Positions 12,112-23,826 of a stretch of 64,000 nucleotides of DNA are shown piece by piece. The position numbers and the translations under genes were made by a program. This DNA is from Erigeron canadensis (lineage: Eukaryota > Streptophyta > Magnoliopsida > Asterales > Asteraceae). The notes below the pieces were generated by a model. It had not been told where the DNA came from. It searched no databases and saw only the letters and a list, made by a program, of their open reading frames with translations. Each line of letters opens with the position of its first letter. Within the stretch, counting starts at the first letter, position 1. The stretch spans positions 36,826,055-36,890,054 of the forward strand of contig NC_057762.1 in the NCBI RefSeq assembly GCF_010389155.1, in the 5' to 3' direction.

Positions 12112-14463
12112 GATTTAATTGAGCTTAATTATAGACTTTTAAGAAGTTTATTTAGTATCTTCTTTTTTAGATAGAGAATAGCTACACTATATTTATTATT
12201 AAGATCAATGAATATCTTTTGTTCATGTTACTTAATTTGACTCTAATTCTTATGGAATTATTTTTAATGTTTTGACCAATATACTTATTACTAAAGAAGG
12301 TACAAAAACTATGAATGGGATTGCTTATTTATAAGTGTTTATCTGCACGGAAAAAAAAAGAACATACTCATTTCAGAACGTGTATTTCTCATTAAGAAAG
12401 GAGCTCATCAGTTTTCGGCTTATACAATAATCAGATAATCGATTTTACAAGAAAGTTAGTTACTCTTTAACCGCTAAAAACAAGCAATAAGCATATAATC
12501 AGTAATAGATCCCAAACACTCCATGAGAAAATTTAATTACTTAACAATGTTAAAAGAACACATCCCAATACTTACAAAACTAGCAGATTGCAATTAAGAT
12601 CTGTAAGTAATTGTTACTCTATGAATAAATATTATATAATTTTTATCTTATGGTCAATACACCAAAAGAAGGTACAAAAACTGCAAATTAAATAGGATGT
12701 GACGAGAATTCAATGGTTATAAGTTTGTGGATTCATTTTGTGCTTAATGCTAGTTAACTAGGCATTAACCATAACACCATCAGAAGCCTAAATCTTAATA
12801 ACTTCTAGAAATTATTGTATCAATTTTCATTTACATTCATGTTGCCTCGTGTACTATATCTTTGATATAGAGGTCACACTGTGCACCTTATTCAATTCTG
12901 GGACCGGATAATACTGCCCTTGAGAGGGGTACCCTACACAATAATGCATGTACTCCAGAATCTCAATTCTCATCTCAAAAAAGATACATACATATATAAA
13001 ACTAAAACTCATTGCCTAAACATGCCTAAGAATGAGATCAAGACAAATTAATAAGGGAAGAAAAAGAGTGAAATCAATATATCGATAGGCGAGGTTATTA
13101 GGCATGTTAATTTAGGCCTTTGTACCACCACTACATATAGATGTGTTTGAAATTTTATTTTTTATTATCAAATATATTACACAGTTTTTGAGTATGAGAT
13201 CATCTAAATCACACTAAACTATATAAGCATGTATGTATACTTCACAATCTATTAGATTTAACATAATAAGAAGATATATAGAACTTAACTTAAGTAGCTC
13301 GCGAAGTGCTGCATTAGATCCATTGTCTGCATGGTACCGGATACTAATCATAACGGCAGAAGTAGCATGACATCTGCAACTCCAAATCCCACCAATTAAA
13401 TAATAACTAACAATATAGTAGCTAATTAAGTGGGAGGGGACAAAGATCAAGCCCTAAACCATCTTTTGAGTTAATTACTTAAATATTGAAGGGGAGGGGA
13501 CAACCTACACTAATATTACCTATATAATAACTAATTAAGTGGGATCAAGTATCCATGCATCATATATATATCTGCATGCAATTGTGGATCTCAAACAGTC
13601 CTCCATCTAAACTTAATCACCTCACTGAACTTTCAAAAACGATTACACACCATAAGCAACAGTCAAAACAGAAACTAAGCATCCGACAGAGACAACCTTG
13701 TCCCATGAGTGGCGAATAGCCGTTATATACATTAATATCTAGTCGGGTCTTGTTTCCATCTCATCTCACCATTCTGCCTCCCGTTAGGAGTCCTATCCTT
13801 ATGGCACTTTGCACAGAATACTCTACAAAATGGTCAGACAGTCTGAAAATTTAGAATCCACGGGTTCTCAAGTAGGGACGCTCACGGGACGGATAGTGGG
13901 AGTGTCTTGCAACTGATCTTAATTACTAATTCACAAACATTCTTGATGGACCTTCTAAATAAAAGTTGTATTCCTAATCTAATAATATGTCTCGGAAGTA
14001 AAGACGATCGTCTTCAAGCTAACAGGCAGAAAGCTTAACTTCTGAAAATTCACAATCTAATTGTGTGATCCACATCCAACACAGTTCACATAATGTCACA
14101 TATACGCTAAGAGAGTGGGAAAATCGGGGTCAGACTCTCGATTTAATAAGTGGTATTATATATAGAAAATGATAGAAGCAGTTGTTCATTTTGAAATCCA
14201 AATGATACCTTGATTTTAAGAACAAAAAACACAAAGTATAAGAGCTCCTTTGGGCGGAAAAAGAATACAAACCCGCCTTCGGTGCCACACTATCTATCAT
14301 ATGCATGTATTATTACAACTCCAAACAGGAACGTACATTACATATAACGTAAGTTTGTAGAACAAACAAGCTACAATAATCTAACACATGTATCATACTA
14401 ACAAAGAGAATGGAGGAAGGAACCTCGAGTTGAGTCAGCATGTATGTTGGATCCTCATAATCT
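12112..14463. other. intergenic between ZF-HD and LEA genes
   Basis: The first ~200 bp probably hold the ZF-HD 3' UTR. A near-repeat of 'CTAATTAAGTGGGA' occurs near 13422 and 13530. No gene was seen; the 78-codon minus ORF at 13214-13450 is unrecognised. Confidence 0.4.
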
Positions 14464-16618
14464 CTATGTTCTCATTGCCTCTCCTACATTCCCTGCAGCA
14501 TCTGATGCTTTTTCCTTAGCAGCCTCGTACGTTTCCTTAGCCTGCTCATTCACCGAGTCCTTTGCAGCCTCATATGCGTCGCCAGCCTTAGCTTTAGCTT
14601 CACCATAGGTTTCATGTGCTTGATCCTTAGCTTCACCAGCCTTCTCTGAAGCCTTATCATAAGCATCCGTCATCATGCCTTCCATTCCTGCTTTGATTTC
14701 AGAGCCTTTATCTGTGGGCATTCGTATCTTTTGATCTGCTTTCTCGGAGGCATACTCATATGCATCAGATGCCTTGTCTTTGGCATTTTGGGCCATATCT
14801 GAACCCATATTCATCGCTTTACCAGCCCCCTCGGATACATAATCGTATGCATAGTTCCCGTTCTCGTATGCTGGTTCTTCCACAACACCAGCCATAGTTT
14901 GAACTTTCTTCAAGGCTTCCTGTGCGAGTTCAGAGACATAGTTATATGCTTCATATGCTTTCACCTTGACATCATCGCTGTCATCACCAGCCACATATTT
15001 TGAAGATTCTGTAAGAAAATAGATCACATAGTGAGCATGAATACTACTTTGAAGCCAAAATACTAGTGCATTTGTAAATAGTTACAAACAAAAGCAGCAA
15101 AATATATTGTGGGTGTGTTTCTTGATGCAACACACCACAATAACACATACAATGCATTTGCAGACCTATATATGGAAAGTCTATGCATATTTGGAAACCA
15201 AATCACCTGAAGCTGCAGAATTCAGTGTGGATGTGCTCTTCGATGCAGCCTCACCAGCTTTATCCACTGCCTTGTGAGCGCCCTCTTTCACCTCATCCTG
15301 GTCCATACCGATACCCCTGATATGTTTGCAAACAGTGGTTGTATATGAAACTGTCAGATGCGAGCTCCGGAAAGTTAAAAATAACTGATTAAATAAACGG
15401 CATTTGTCCTAGCTAGTGATATCTACTATCACGGTGTACTAACAAACAAAGGGGTGGTAGGTTCAAGTCTCATTGTGGACAAAGGTGCATTAAATTAAGG
15501 TGCGCAAAATCTTTGTTGTTCAATAATAAATAAAGAATGAATGATACCAAGTACCAAACGAACTCCGTAATTGAATTGACTTCTGTAGTTCCATATGACT
15601 AATTGAAGCATTATATATTGCCATGTAAAGACGTAATTCTAGCTCTGGTGAACTCTATAGTAGTTGTCAATCAAACAATACATTGTCGCAGCTGATTAAT
15701 TGTAACGTGGCTTCTTACCGTCATTATACTTCACTCCAAATCCGAATAGTCCCATATAAATCTTTTTTTAAGTTCATGGATGAAGTTTTTTCTTTTTATG
15801 GATAAACTATATAACCACGTACTAAATTTACAACTTGAGCAACAAATAAAACGTTCTTACATCAAACTAATTTGTAACTACCTCGAAGCATTTGTATATA
15901 CAGTTGGACATGTTTCTATACCATTTGCCCTAAGTTCATACCCTTTGACCTTTGCGAATCAAAGAAGAAATGCTATCCTATCCTAAAGACACAAGCATTT
16001 AGTTCAATTCAAATCATTAAACCTAAATTAATAATTTAAATATAGAAATGATACACTTAGCATGTCTCATCAATTGGATTAACATCTTTTCTTGTTATGT
16101 TCTTTTCATCTCTCTTTGTTCATTGAACCATCTCGACCACATACAATATGTACGTGTATTGTGTAATGTGTTTGTAAACATTTGATTGTATATTGTTTGT
16201 AAGCACATAATTTCTATTTAGATTAAACAAAAACGTACTACGACTATTGAATAAGGAAGATAGGGCTACGAATAAAACTTAATAAAATGTTTGGATAAAA
16301 CCTTATATCTAATACTAAGGGCTACAAAGCAAAATCTGTAAATAATAATTAAGAAAAAAAAAAAAAAGAATCACGATGATATATGATTTATAGATATTGA
16401 TTGATTGCTTACGAAGCGACTTTAGCCATGGCCCAATCAGCCCAATTACCGGTTTTATCCTTGGCTTCATTGACAGCACTTTCAGCATTCATCTTCACGT
16501 TCTCCGCCACCTTTTCTTTTACGTTTCCGACGCCTTTCTCCACGTCGGTTACGCTCCGGCATACCGTCGTAAACACCGTTAGCCATATTAACATAACAAC
16601 CGCTACCGCCTTCACCAT
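14464..16618 (-). CDS. LEA_4 (group 3) late embryogenesis abundant protein with signal peptide
   Basis: Three exons on the minus strand: 16413-16618, 15207-15316 and 14464-15008, joined in phases 2 and 1, give 286 residues. Donors are GTAAGC and GTGATT; acceptors are ATATCAG and CTTACAG. Residues 1-22 form a hydrophobic signal peptide (MVKAVAVVMLIWL... ending near CRS). The rest is hydrophilic, with A-, K- and E-rich 11-mer-like repeats such as AYEAAKD, TYEAAKEKASD and AYDYVSEGAGKA, the amphipathic repeat of LEA_4 proteins that protect membranes and proteins during drying. The signal peptide implies entry to the secretory pathway, unlike most cytosolic LEA proteins. Two ABRE motifs lie upstream. 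The last exon alone looks like a 187-residue ORF, but its first seven codons are intron. Confidence 0.88.
15405..15545 (+). repeat. possible SINE fragment in LEA intron 1
   Basis: Contains a box B-like 'AGGTTCAAGTCTCAT' about 45 nt after a 'TAGTGATATC' stretch and ends in an A/T-rich tail. It resembles tRNA-derived SINEs but no target duplication was seen. It lies within the 1.1-kb first intron of the LEA gene. Confidence 0.3.
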
Positions 16619-16776
16619 TATATACGATTTTTTTTTTTTGTCTTTCTTAATTTGAATTCAGTTTGATCGGCCGGGGAAACAAAAAGGATATCGGAATTGT
16701 TATTATTTTATTTTTATTATGATGAATAAATTTGGGAGATTTTACGATGAAATCGGCGTACCGACAATATTTCGCT

Positions 16777-16783
16777 ACGTGGC
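16777..16783 (-). promoter_or_regulatory. ABRE core upstream of LEA gene
   Basis: ACGTGGC, the abscisic-acid response element core bound by ABF/AREB bZIP factors, lies about 160 bp before the LEA start codon. It fits the ABA- and desiccation-induced expression known for this family; function is inferred. Confidence 0.5.
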
Positions 16784-16812
16784 AACCTCCGCTAGTTTTC
16801 TTATGTCTTCCC

Positions 16813-16819
16813 GCCACGT
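16813..16819 (-). promoter_or_regulatory. second ABRE core upstream of LEA gene
   Basis: GCCACGT (ACGTGGC on the minus strand) lies about 30 bp further upstream than the first, in opposite orientation. Paired ABREs are the usual requirement for strong ABA response. Confidence 0.5.
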
Positions 16820-17034
16820 TTTTCTCTTTTCCGAAGAATACACCCTTTTTACTCCGTAGTAGTATTTCAGAACGTCAGTTATAACTTTAATTTTATAACT
16901 TTTCGTTGTTACTTATGTTTATATCTGTGCAATCTTATAAAAAATTAGCCACATGTTAAAGTTATATGAAAAAAATAGTTTAAAATACCTTTAGTGGTTA
17001 TATTACACGATGAGTCATTTATTATTTAAAATAG

Positions 17035-17177
17035 GAAATATTTTTATTAACTTTTTAGATCAATTATCTACATCATTCGACGCCGTCTCTATAGCTACCA
17101 CCAATAGTCGTTCCCCACCACCAAACCGTCACTATCACAAACACTGTTGCATTGCGCGGGTACAGAGTTAGTTTATT
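17035..17177 (+). mobile_element. Helitron-like 3' portion
   Basis: Carries the family signature 'ATTATCTACATCATTCGACG' followed by a CACC-rich segment and 'TGCATTGCGCGGGTACAGAGTTAGT', a degenerate Helitron 3' end. The 5' boundary is not clear. Confidence 0.4.
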
Positions 17178-17278
17178 GGAAATGATATAATTTATTACAT
17201 GCATAAAAACATTTACTTTATACATCAAAAATTAACAATTTTAATTTTTTGCGTAAAAAGTATTCATTTTAGTATACA

Positions 17279-17315
17279 CTAGTTATTGACCTCGCGCGTT
17301 GCCGCTGGGTACACT
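17279..17315 (-). mobile_element. Helitron-like 3' terminus
   Basis: The minus strand shows 'CCCAGCGGCAACGCGCGAGG' with hairpin potential, a short spacer, then CTAGT. The matching 5' end was not located. Confidence 0.4.
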
Positions 17316-18193
17316 TTTTATACAATAAAGTTTTGGTAAATCTATGTCAAATATTCGAACCCAAACTTTAAAAATGACAACTAACCATCTAGCAATAACA
17401 TTAAAAATATTGTAAAGTAACAATAAGTCGTATAAAAACACAATCAATAACTATATTAATACTTTAAATGTTTCATGAATGTAAGACCTAAGCATGATGA
17501 AAATTATCATATATTAAAAACGTTATATGTATGTATAAAAACGGTAAAAAATAATCAAAAACCAAATCTTTAAAAGTAAAACCATAACTGTGTGCAAATT
17601 GTATGATAAAAACAAGTAAACATGTAACGATACAATAAAAATAATGTAAAAGAATATTAAGATGTGTAAAAACAACATGAACGTAAGACGTGACGATGAT
17701 AAAAGTTATTGTATAATGAAAACGTTATATGTATAAAAAAAACAAATGAAAATAATCAAGGACCAAATGTTTACAAGTAAAACCGTAGCTGTGTGAAAGT
17801 TGAAACATGAGAATCTAAAAGTTTAGTGTCACGAAAATGAAAACGAAAACTTTGATGTGGGTAAAAGTTAAAAAATAGAAATTTTAGGGGGTTAAAACGA
17901 AATTTGGTTAAAATTTAGGAGGTTAAACGAAATGTAGTTAAAATTAGTATGTGTTTTAAAAGCTTGTATATTTCACGCATAAAGTACTTGTATATTTACA
18001 TAAAGTTTTAATATATATATAATGTCTATTTTATATTAAGTTTTCTTTGAATTCTGGAAAATAAAATATTTCAATTTATCATTTTTTATAATTATAACTA
18101 GCTATTTAAAACAGTTAAACATAGCTAAATCGAAACATAGAGAAGAATTACACATATGAACATGAAAGTAATGTAGTTTTAATGGTTGGGCTT

Positions 18194-18372
18194 AACATCG
18201 CTGCAGCGGACTGCAACCATTTTTGGCTGCAGCAAGATGAAAATCAGGAGGGGTTTTATATATGTATAAATCAAAAGGTTTAAACTGAAAAAAAAACTTA
18301 AAAATTTGTACATGACTGCAGGCGTATGCAGCCATAATAGCTGCAGTCTGCTGCATATTCGATTTCCCCTTT
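18194..18372. mobile_element. CTGCAG-rich foldback element
   Basis: Left arm (GCTGCAGCGGACTGCAACC ... TGGCTGCAGC) and right arm (CTGCAGGCGTATGCAGCC ... GCTGCAGTCTGCTGCA) are imperfectly complementary over about 40 bp around an AT-rich centre. 'TTTAATGGTTGGGCTTAA' on the left and 'TTTAATGGTTAGCTTAA' on the right form an imperfect flanking direct repeat. Superfamily not assigned. Confidence 0.45.
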
Positions 18373-20034
18373 AATGGTTAGCTTAAAAGATCTAATAATA
18401 TTATCCTACTGAGCATAAATAGTTTGATCAACATGGTTTAAATTCATACATTCCTAAATCATTCGACCACGATACAAGTAGCCTTATAATAACTAGTACG
18501 ATTATTATTTAACATAAAGCATACTAACCACAATAAGTTAATAATGTATAAAATTGGTATCATTTAAATATATAGTATTAAGATTAATAATTAAGATAAT
18601 CGATAGTCACCGTCATCACATTGCATGGTTACCAATTAGTACATATTAGAATGCAGCCCCGTGCGATGCACGGATTTGATAATTATTTAAATTACACATT
18701 CATTTAAGGCTAACCTTAGTCATTACATTAGTTTGTAAGAACACAATAATAAACTCTAATAAACTCATGGTCGTTTAAAAAAAAAAGACAACTCAAGGGT
18801 TTCTTATGAATTCTAAGTTGCAACCATTTGATAAGCTCTAATACTCCCTCCATGGTTGCATAAGCTCTAAAGTATAAACACCATGAATTCACCTTTCATG
18901 TAGAAAATCAAGAAGATTAGACATACCTTTAAGCATATCAGGAAGTGCGATAAAGGAAAAAGGAATAACTCACATAAGGTTTCAATCTTTATTGATTTTG
19001 TGAGAGCTTATATTGTAAAAATATTCATATCCACGTCAGAATTTCAAGGAAAAGGTTAGAAACTTTTTGAAGTGAACTTGAAGTTGGTCTTCTAATCATC
19101 TTTAATTCTTTGCTGTAGAATGAATCATGTTTCACTCCAAAAACATGCACCAAAATATCAGTATATGTATATGTATATGTGATTGTATTTTACACACAAC
19201 CAGTAAATAGTTTTGAAGCCTCAACTTGCTAATTACGTCATAGGTTTAGTAAGCAACTTAACTTTAAGAAAACCATGACTGATGACATTCATTTATAAAC
19301 ATATATGCTTATTGAACATACTTCATCTGTCCCAAAAAAAACATGACGTCTAATAGTGCACTTTATTGCAATTAACCAAACCTGTTTAGACCCTTTTACC
19401 CAACCCGTATACCAGATTCATAGTTTTGCAATGACTACCATATGAGTAAGCAATTCAAGCTAAAGCTTGCATTGCCCAATAAGGAATAGGATGAATAATG
19501 TTGGAAAAGAGCGAGTAGTGGCCAAAGCCTAAACAACGATAATCTTTTCTACCAGTCAAGTGAAAGGAAGCCAGTTCTTATAGTCTATGAACAAAAGCAA
19601 CATTTGAAGGAGTCTGGCTAATTAGATTTAAAATTTATACATAATCTGTCGACATTCACGACAACAATTACAACTTAGATAAGAATGGGTAAAACACCTA
19701 CCTGGTGTGATGAGTTCAAGAAGTAATGGTCCACTTTCCTAGGGTTGTAAATCCGCCTCAGAGTTCAATAAGGTAACTCCCTGTTGTAATTTACTAATAT
19801 AAAATGTAGTAAAGCATCATTTTTTATTAACAAAAACATAGGAAAAGTACCAGCCATGCTCTTTATATTCCAAAGTTAAGCATTCCCCAATGTCATTACT
19901 AAACAACTATCTATAATCCTCAAACATAAAGCTTGGTAAATATGGTGCTGCACATATTTGGAAGATAATTAAACCACCAAATAAAAGAAATCAAAATAAA
20001 AAAAATGATCGAAACTAAGTTACCTGTCTTGGTT

Positions 20035-20078
20035 ACTGTCACCATGGGTGTGTCATCTTCTTCATAATCTGAAATTGG
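20035..20078 (-). other. exon-like piece in the gene-fragment region
   Basis: The minus strand reads acceptor 'CCAATTTCAG', about 44 nt, then donor G|GTAACTT. One frame encodes YEEDDTPMVTVTKT. It may continue the aspartyl-protease fragment or come from another gene; not identified. Confidence 0.3.
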
Positions 20079-21133
20079 CTTAACAATATATATACTAATA
20101 TAAAGTAATTCTATTATTAAAATTATTGCATAAGGTATCATCATATTTAATTACCATTCTAACTAATAAAAACACTCCAACAACTTCATATATGATAAGG
20201 TTTATGTTTAAGTGGTTTTGTGATTCTTATAGTAATACAACATAATACATAGTTATCCATTCTTTGAATCCACCACCCTTGTAGCATGAATAGCATGCCT
20301 AATATTCAAACCTGTTCAAATCCTTCATACCATTAATCTCATGATTGATTGAAGTCAAATTGGTCACGTCGATCTCTTCTATAGAAAGCGGTATAAAAGA
20401 ACACTACTGAAAGACCAAAGTGTATGACTTGAAAAAATGGGTACCCAAGTAGTTATCTGGTAGTAGCTTTTGTCTCTACCCAAAGACTATTGTGAGACAT
20501 CACTGAAGAAAACGGGCACATATAATGGATTCATCAATCATATTCAACCTCGGGAAAAAATATATATATTTACATATGCTTTCAAGTGTCACGTTGCGTT
20601 AACTGTTAACAATATTCATTAGATTATCATTTAGGTTATAAATTAAACAATTATACAAAAAAATATGTCATCCTTTGTAGGGTATATGTATATCATCTAT
20701 CAGCCATCTACATTCCATCCACACTGATATATAAAAACAACAATTGATAACTAATTAAGATTGTAAGTAACAAACACCGTATTGCTCTTCAGAGCTTAAA
20801 GATTGACCTTTCTGGTTACATATGTGCATATACACCTATTAAAAGCACCAACATAAAACTAATCAAAAAGTTGGAAGGGAAATAAAATAGGTCAATTTGC
20901 GTTATATTTTAAGTGGCCATGCAATAGTGAAGAACTCAGATCAACTATAATTAGATAATATAAGTTAGATTACCTTGTCCTTAATTTAAGCTGCCTAGAA
21001 CATAGCATGAGTTAATCTGTCATGGTGGTTATCACTAACAGAAATCAAGGAATTCAAACTCTTGCCTTTAATTGTAGTTACCAGCCAGTTTTAATCTAAT
21101 GTTCAACTATTAGCCAAAAGAGATCGACAATGT

Positions 21134-21207
21134 GTACTCACAGTTTGAAGCTTTCCAACCCAAAATATTCTTCTTGCGATCAGACACTACTTGGAAGCCT
21201 GGCAAGA
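21134..21207 (-). pseudogene. aspartyl protease (APF1-type) C-terminal fragment
   Basis: The minus strand encodes NFLPGFQVVSDRKKN followed by ILGWKASNC, matching the 'NFMTGYRVVFDREKNVLGWK-SNC' region that closes the catalytic domain of plant A1 aspartyl proteases of the APF1 group. A good donor (T|GTGAGT) sits just where the homology ends, so the piece looks like genomic DNA cut out with its intron edge. Neither active-site DTG/DSG motif lies nearby, so no working protease is encoded. Confidence 0.7.
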
Positions 21208-21527
21208 AGTTTATTTTAAAAAAACAAACAAATATTAGTTGCATTTTCAGTAGTAATGAAGTTTCCATAATATATATGAAATACATAAACACTTCGATCC
21301 CCTAGTAATCACATGAAATTCATCCTCAAGAAAAGATTCCAAAAATATATATGAATTTCATTTGTTGAACTACGATCACTTAAACTTTAAAAGTAAATGA
21401 GATCTATGTGTTTATCTGTAACCCAGACTCCACCCAAACCATCCTGACCCAATTTTAAAAATAATCATTTTGACCGAACCTGATTAATGCTACATACAAT
21501 GTATGGATCAAGTAAGTTTAGACATAC

Positions 21528-21691
21528 CTGGATAATAATTTTAATACCGAGTTCATCCCATGGAAGCTGAAGAGGGTCTCAACTGCAAACAACCTTGATC
21601 AACTATCCATCAACACTGATTGTCTCATTATCGACAATCTTAACATCAGCTTTGAAGGTACTTAACATAAAGTCATACTTAAGCAAGTGAG
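21528..21691 (-). pseudogene. GAPB: plastid GAPDH subunit B (GAPB) exon fragment
   Basis: On the minus strand the frame reads [18 protein letters not shown], then [20 protein letters not shown] and stop-DPLQLPWDELGIKIIIQ. It corresponds closely to the NADP-GAPDH B-subunit segment containing [19 protein letters not shown] and DPLKLPWAELGIDIVIE. Two in-frame stops make it non-functional. It ends at CAG|GTATGT, probably the parent exon boundary. The Calvin-cycle enzyme itself is not encoded here. Confidence 0.85.
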
Positions 21692-22554
21692 AAGGTGCAA
21701 GTATACCAAAATGTGAAACCTAGTAATCAAGCTTTCAAAAACTTAGACTCATTAAATAACTTAATAGTTTTCGCTACGATTAAAATAATTCACCCGATAT
21801 GGATGCTAATTTTTAAAAAAGTAAATCACATTTGACACTAACTACAAACATAAATCTATAATATGTGTTTCAAGTCATGGCAAATATGAGTCCATACTTT
21901 CAAGAGATCATTTTGGATAGGCCGAAAGTCCAAAAAAAACATGAGTGTGTACTTTGAATAGAACCATTGTAATCTGACTTAAGACCCGACTAAAAGGGGC
22001 GTGAGTTGATCCAGTACTTTGGTTTAGTATCTTACCCAAAATACGACGGAGTTGAAGTCCAACGTTTTCAATGGGCCAGTTAATGCAATAGAATAAATAA
22101 TCCATCAGTAAATATAATCTTACTAAAAGTAAGAAGTAACAATAATACTTAAAAAGTGAAATACTCCGTACTACCTAGAACACATCCAACAATGGCTGCG
22201 GGAACACGTACAGTACTTTTCCAAAATCTAAAATGTAGTCCAACACTTTTGCCCCATTGAATTTATCTGCAAACAACCATGGTAAAAGATCCATTTCAAA
22301 TGAGCATTTGAGAAATGATAAAAATTAAATCCTATACCATTGTTGCATTTTGGAATTACTATTGATCAAATTTAATTAAACACAGGTCTAATAAAGAGAT
22401 TGTGATACACAAAACAAAGTATATGTTGCAAATAAAGTTGGCCGTTCTAATGGATTTAGTTACGGAAGGGTCGATTTCGGTCCGTTTTATCACTAAATAC
22501 TCGAATGGGCCAAATCCAAACATACAGTTTTTCGAAAACAATCAAGGTTACCTA

Positions 22555-22618
22555 TTTCGCATAGAGCCATTTCTTTGAGACATAACATCAAACACCCACA
22601 AAACAATCTCAGATACTG
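22555..22618 (-). other. exon-like piece, copy B of a duplicated pair
   Basis: The minus strand reads acceptor TTTGCAG, about 64 nt, then ATAG|GTAACC. It shares a 'TGATGTTATGTCTCAAAGAAA' core and a downstream donor with the piece at 22799-22864. One frame reads VFDVMSQRN, reminiscent of the ARKVFDEMPQRN phrase of PPR proteins, but this is too short to assign. Confidence 0.3.
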
Positions 22619-22798
22619 CAAATAAGAAATAAAAATTTAGAGGTAATTGAAATCGACAACTTGAAGGCTAAACATAAAATGTAAGCTGATCTTAAATTTA
22701 CATCTATATGTTATATAGTTAAAATATATCAAATAATAGTGAACTTTCGCAAAACATAAAATAAACGATTCATATTACCTTCGTTTTGATTATATTAC

Positions 22799-22864
22799 CT
22801 TGTTCACATACCATTGTTTCTTTGAGACATAACATTAAACACTTTGTGTGCAACCACTTGTCCT
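22799..22864 (-). other. exon-like piece, copy A of a duplicated pair
   Basis: The minus strand reads acceptor TTGCAG, about 64 nt, then CAAG|GTAATA. Homologous to the piece at 22555-22618. One frame reads AHKVFNVMSQRNNGM, weakly PPR-like. Confidence 0.3.
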
Positions 22865-23799
22865 GCAATAATCCTCGACCAAAATCAGAGAAAAAAAGGA
22901 AGAGGAAACTAAAAGAAGAATATATACTCACAAAATTACTTGATTGCACAAAGTACTTGTGTTATCACAAAATTACTTGATTGCAGCAACTGAAAAATGC
23001 CTAATCTCAAAAATAATTGTGTTATCTAAGCTAACCTTCATCACCAAAAACGAAAGAAGGCATAAATCTGTGGACGATGTAATGTTACATGATCATATCC
23101 ACTGGCCAAAGTGTTATCTTCACCCTCTACATCAGACCGTACACTTCTATGTAAAGTTATTCTTTCCAATTTCTTTCAGCTATGAGACATTAACAAAGTA
23201 ACAAATTCAAAATAATATAGCTTTAAAACTTCAATATATAAAATGAATAGATAATCTTTAAGTGAATCTTGTATAATTATTATATTGAAATGAACTACTG
23301 AATTCGTCTAATGATTTTTGAAATAATGTGAAAAATTACCTGAAAAATGGTCTCCTAAAATCATTTTTTTAAACATACAAATTCGATAATCAAAACAAAC
23401 AAAAAGTGAATAGCATGATCTAATGACAGAACGAATAAATTCAACCTCGTAAATCTCCCCATAAATATCACTATATATTTTGTGCTAAAAACACCAACAT
23501 GAGCTTAACTTATAATATACCTTAGAAAAAACACAAATTAAAAAAATGAAACCCGTCCCAAATAATTTCTTGGAAATGAAAAACACACCTACCTAAAACT
23601 AACAATATAAACACAAAAACACAATATAATGTACAATATCAACAACAATAAATGAAGGGAAATAATGGGGTTTTCATATAAATACACAGAAATTTCTGTT
23701 TTTTTTTTTCTTTAGCGCTTAATAAAGCAGGGCAACAATCATTCATCAGTTTAAAGCTTTATATCAAATTCAATCAAAAAACATTTAAATAAATGCATA

Positions 23800-23826
23800 T
23801 AGATATAGATATAGATATAGACATAG
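23800..23826. repeat. GATATA microsatellite
   Basis: Four to five tandem copies of a six-base AGATAT unit. Confidence 0.8.

Larger units (their letters stand above)
16820..18645. other. intergenic, Helitron ends and foldback element, no gene
   Basis: Beyond the LEA promoter there is no coding sequence. The Helitron-like ends and the foldback element inside are listed separately. The stretch 17340-17990 has diverged tandem segments with repeated 'AAACGTTATATGTAT' and 'AATAATCAA' phrases (near 17520-17580 and 17700-17765). Confidence 0.45.
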
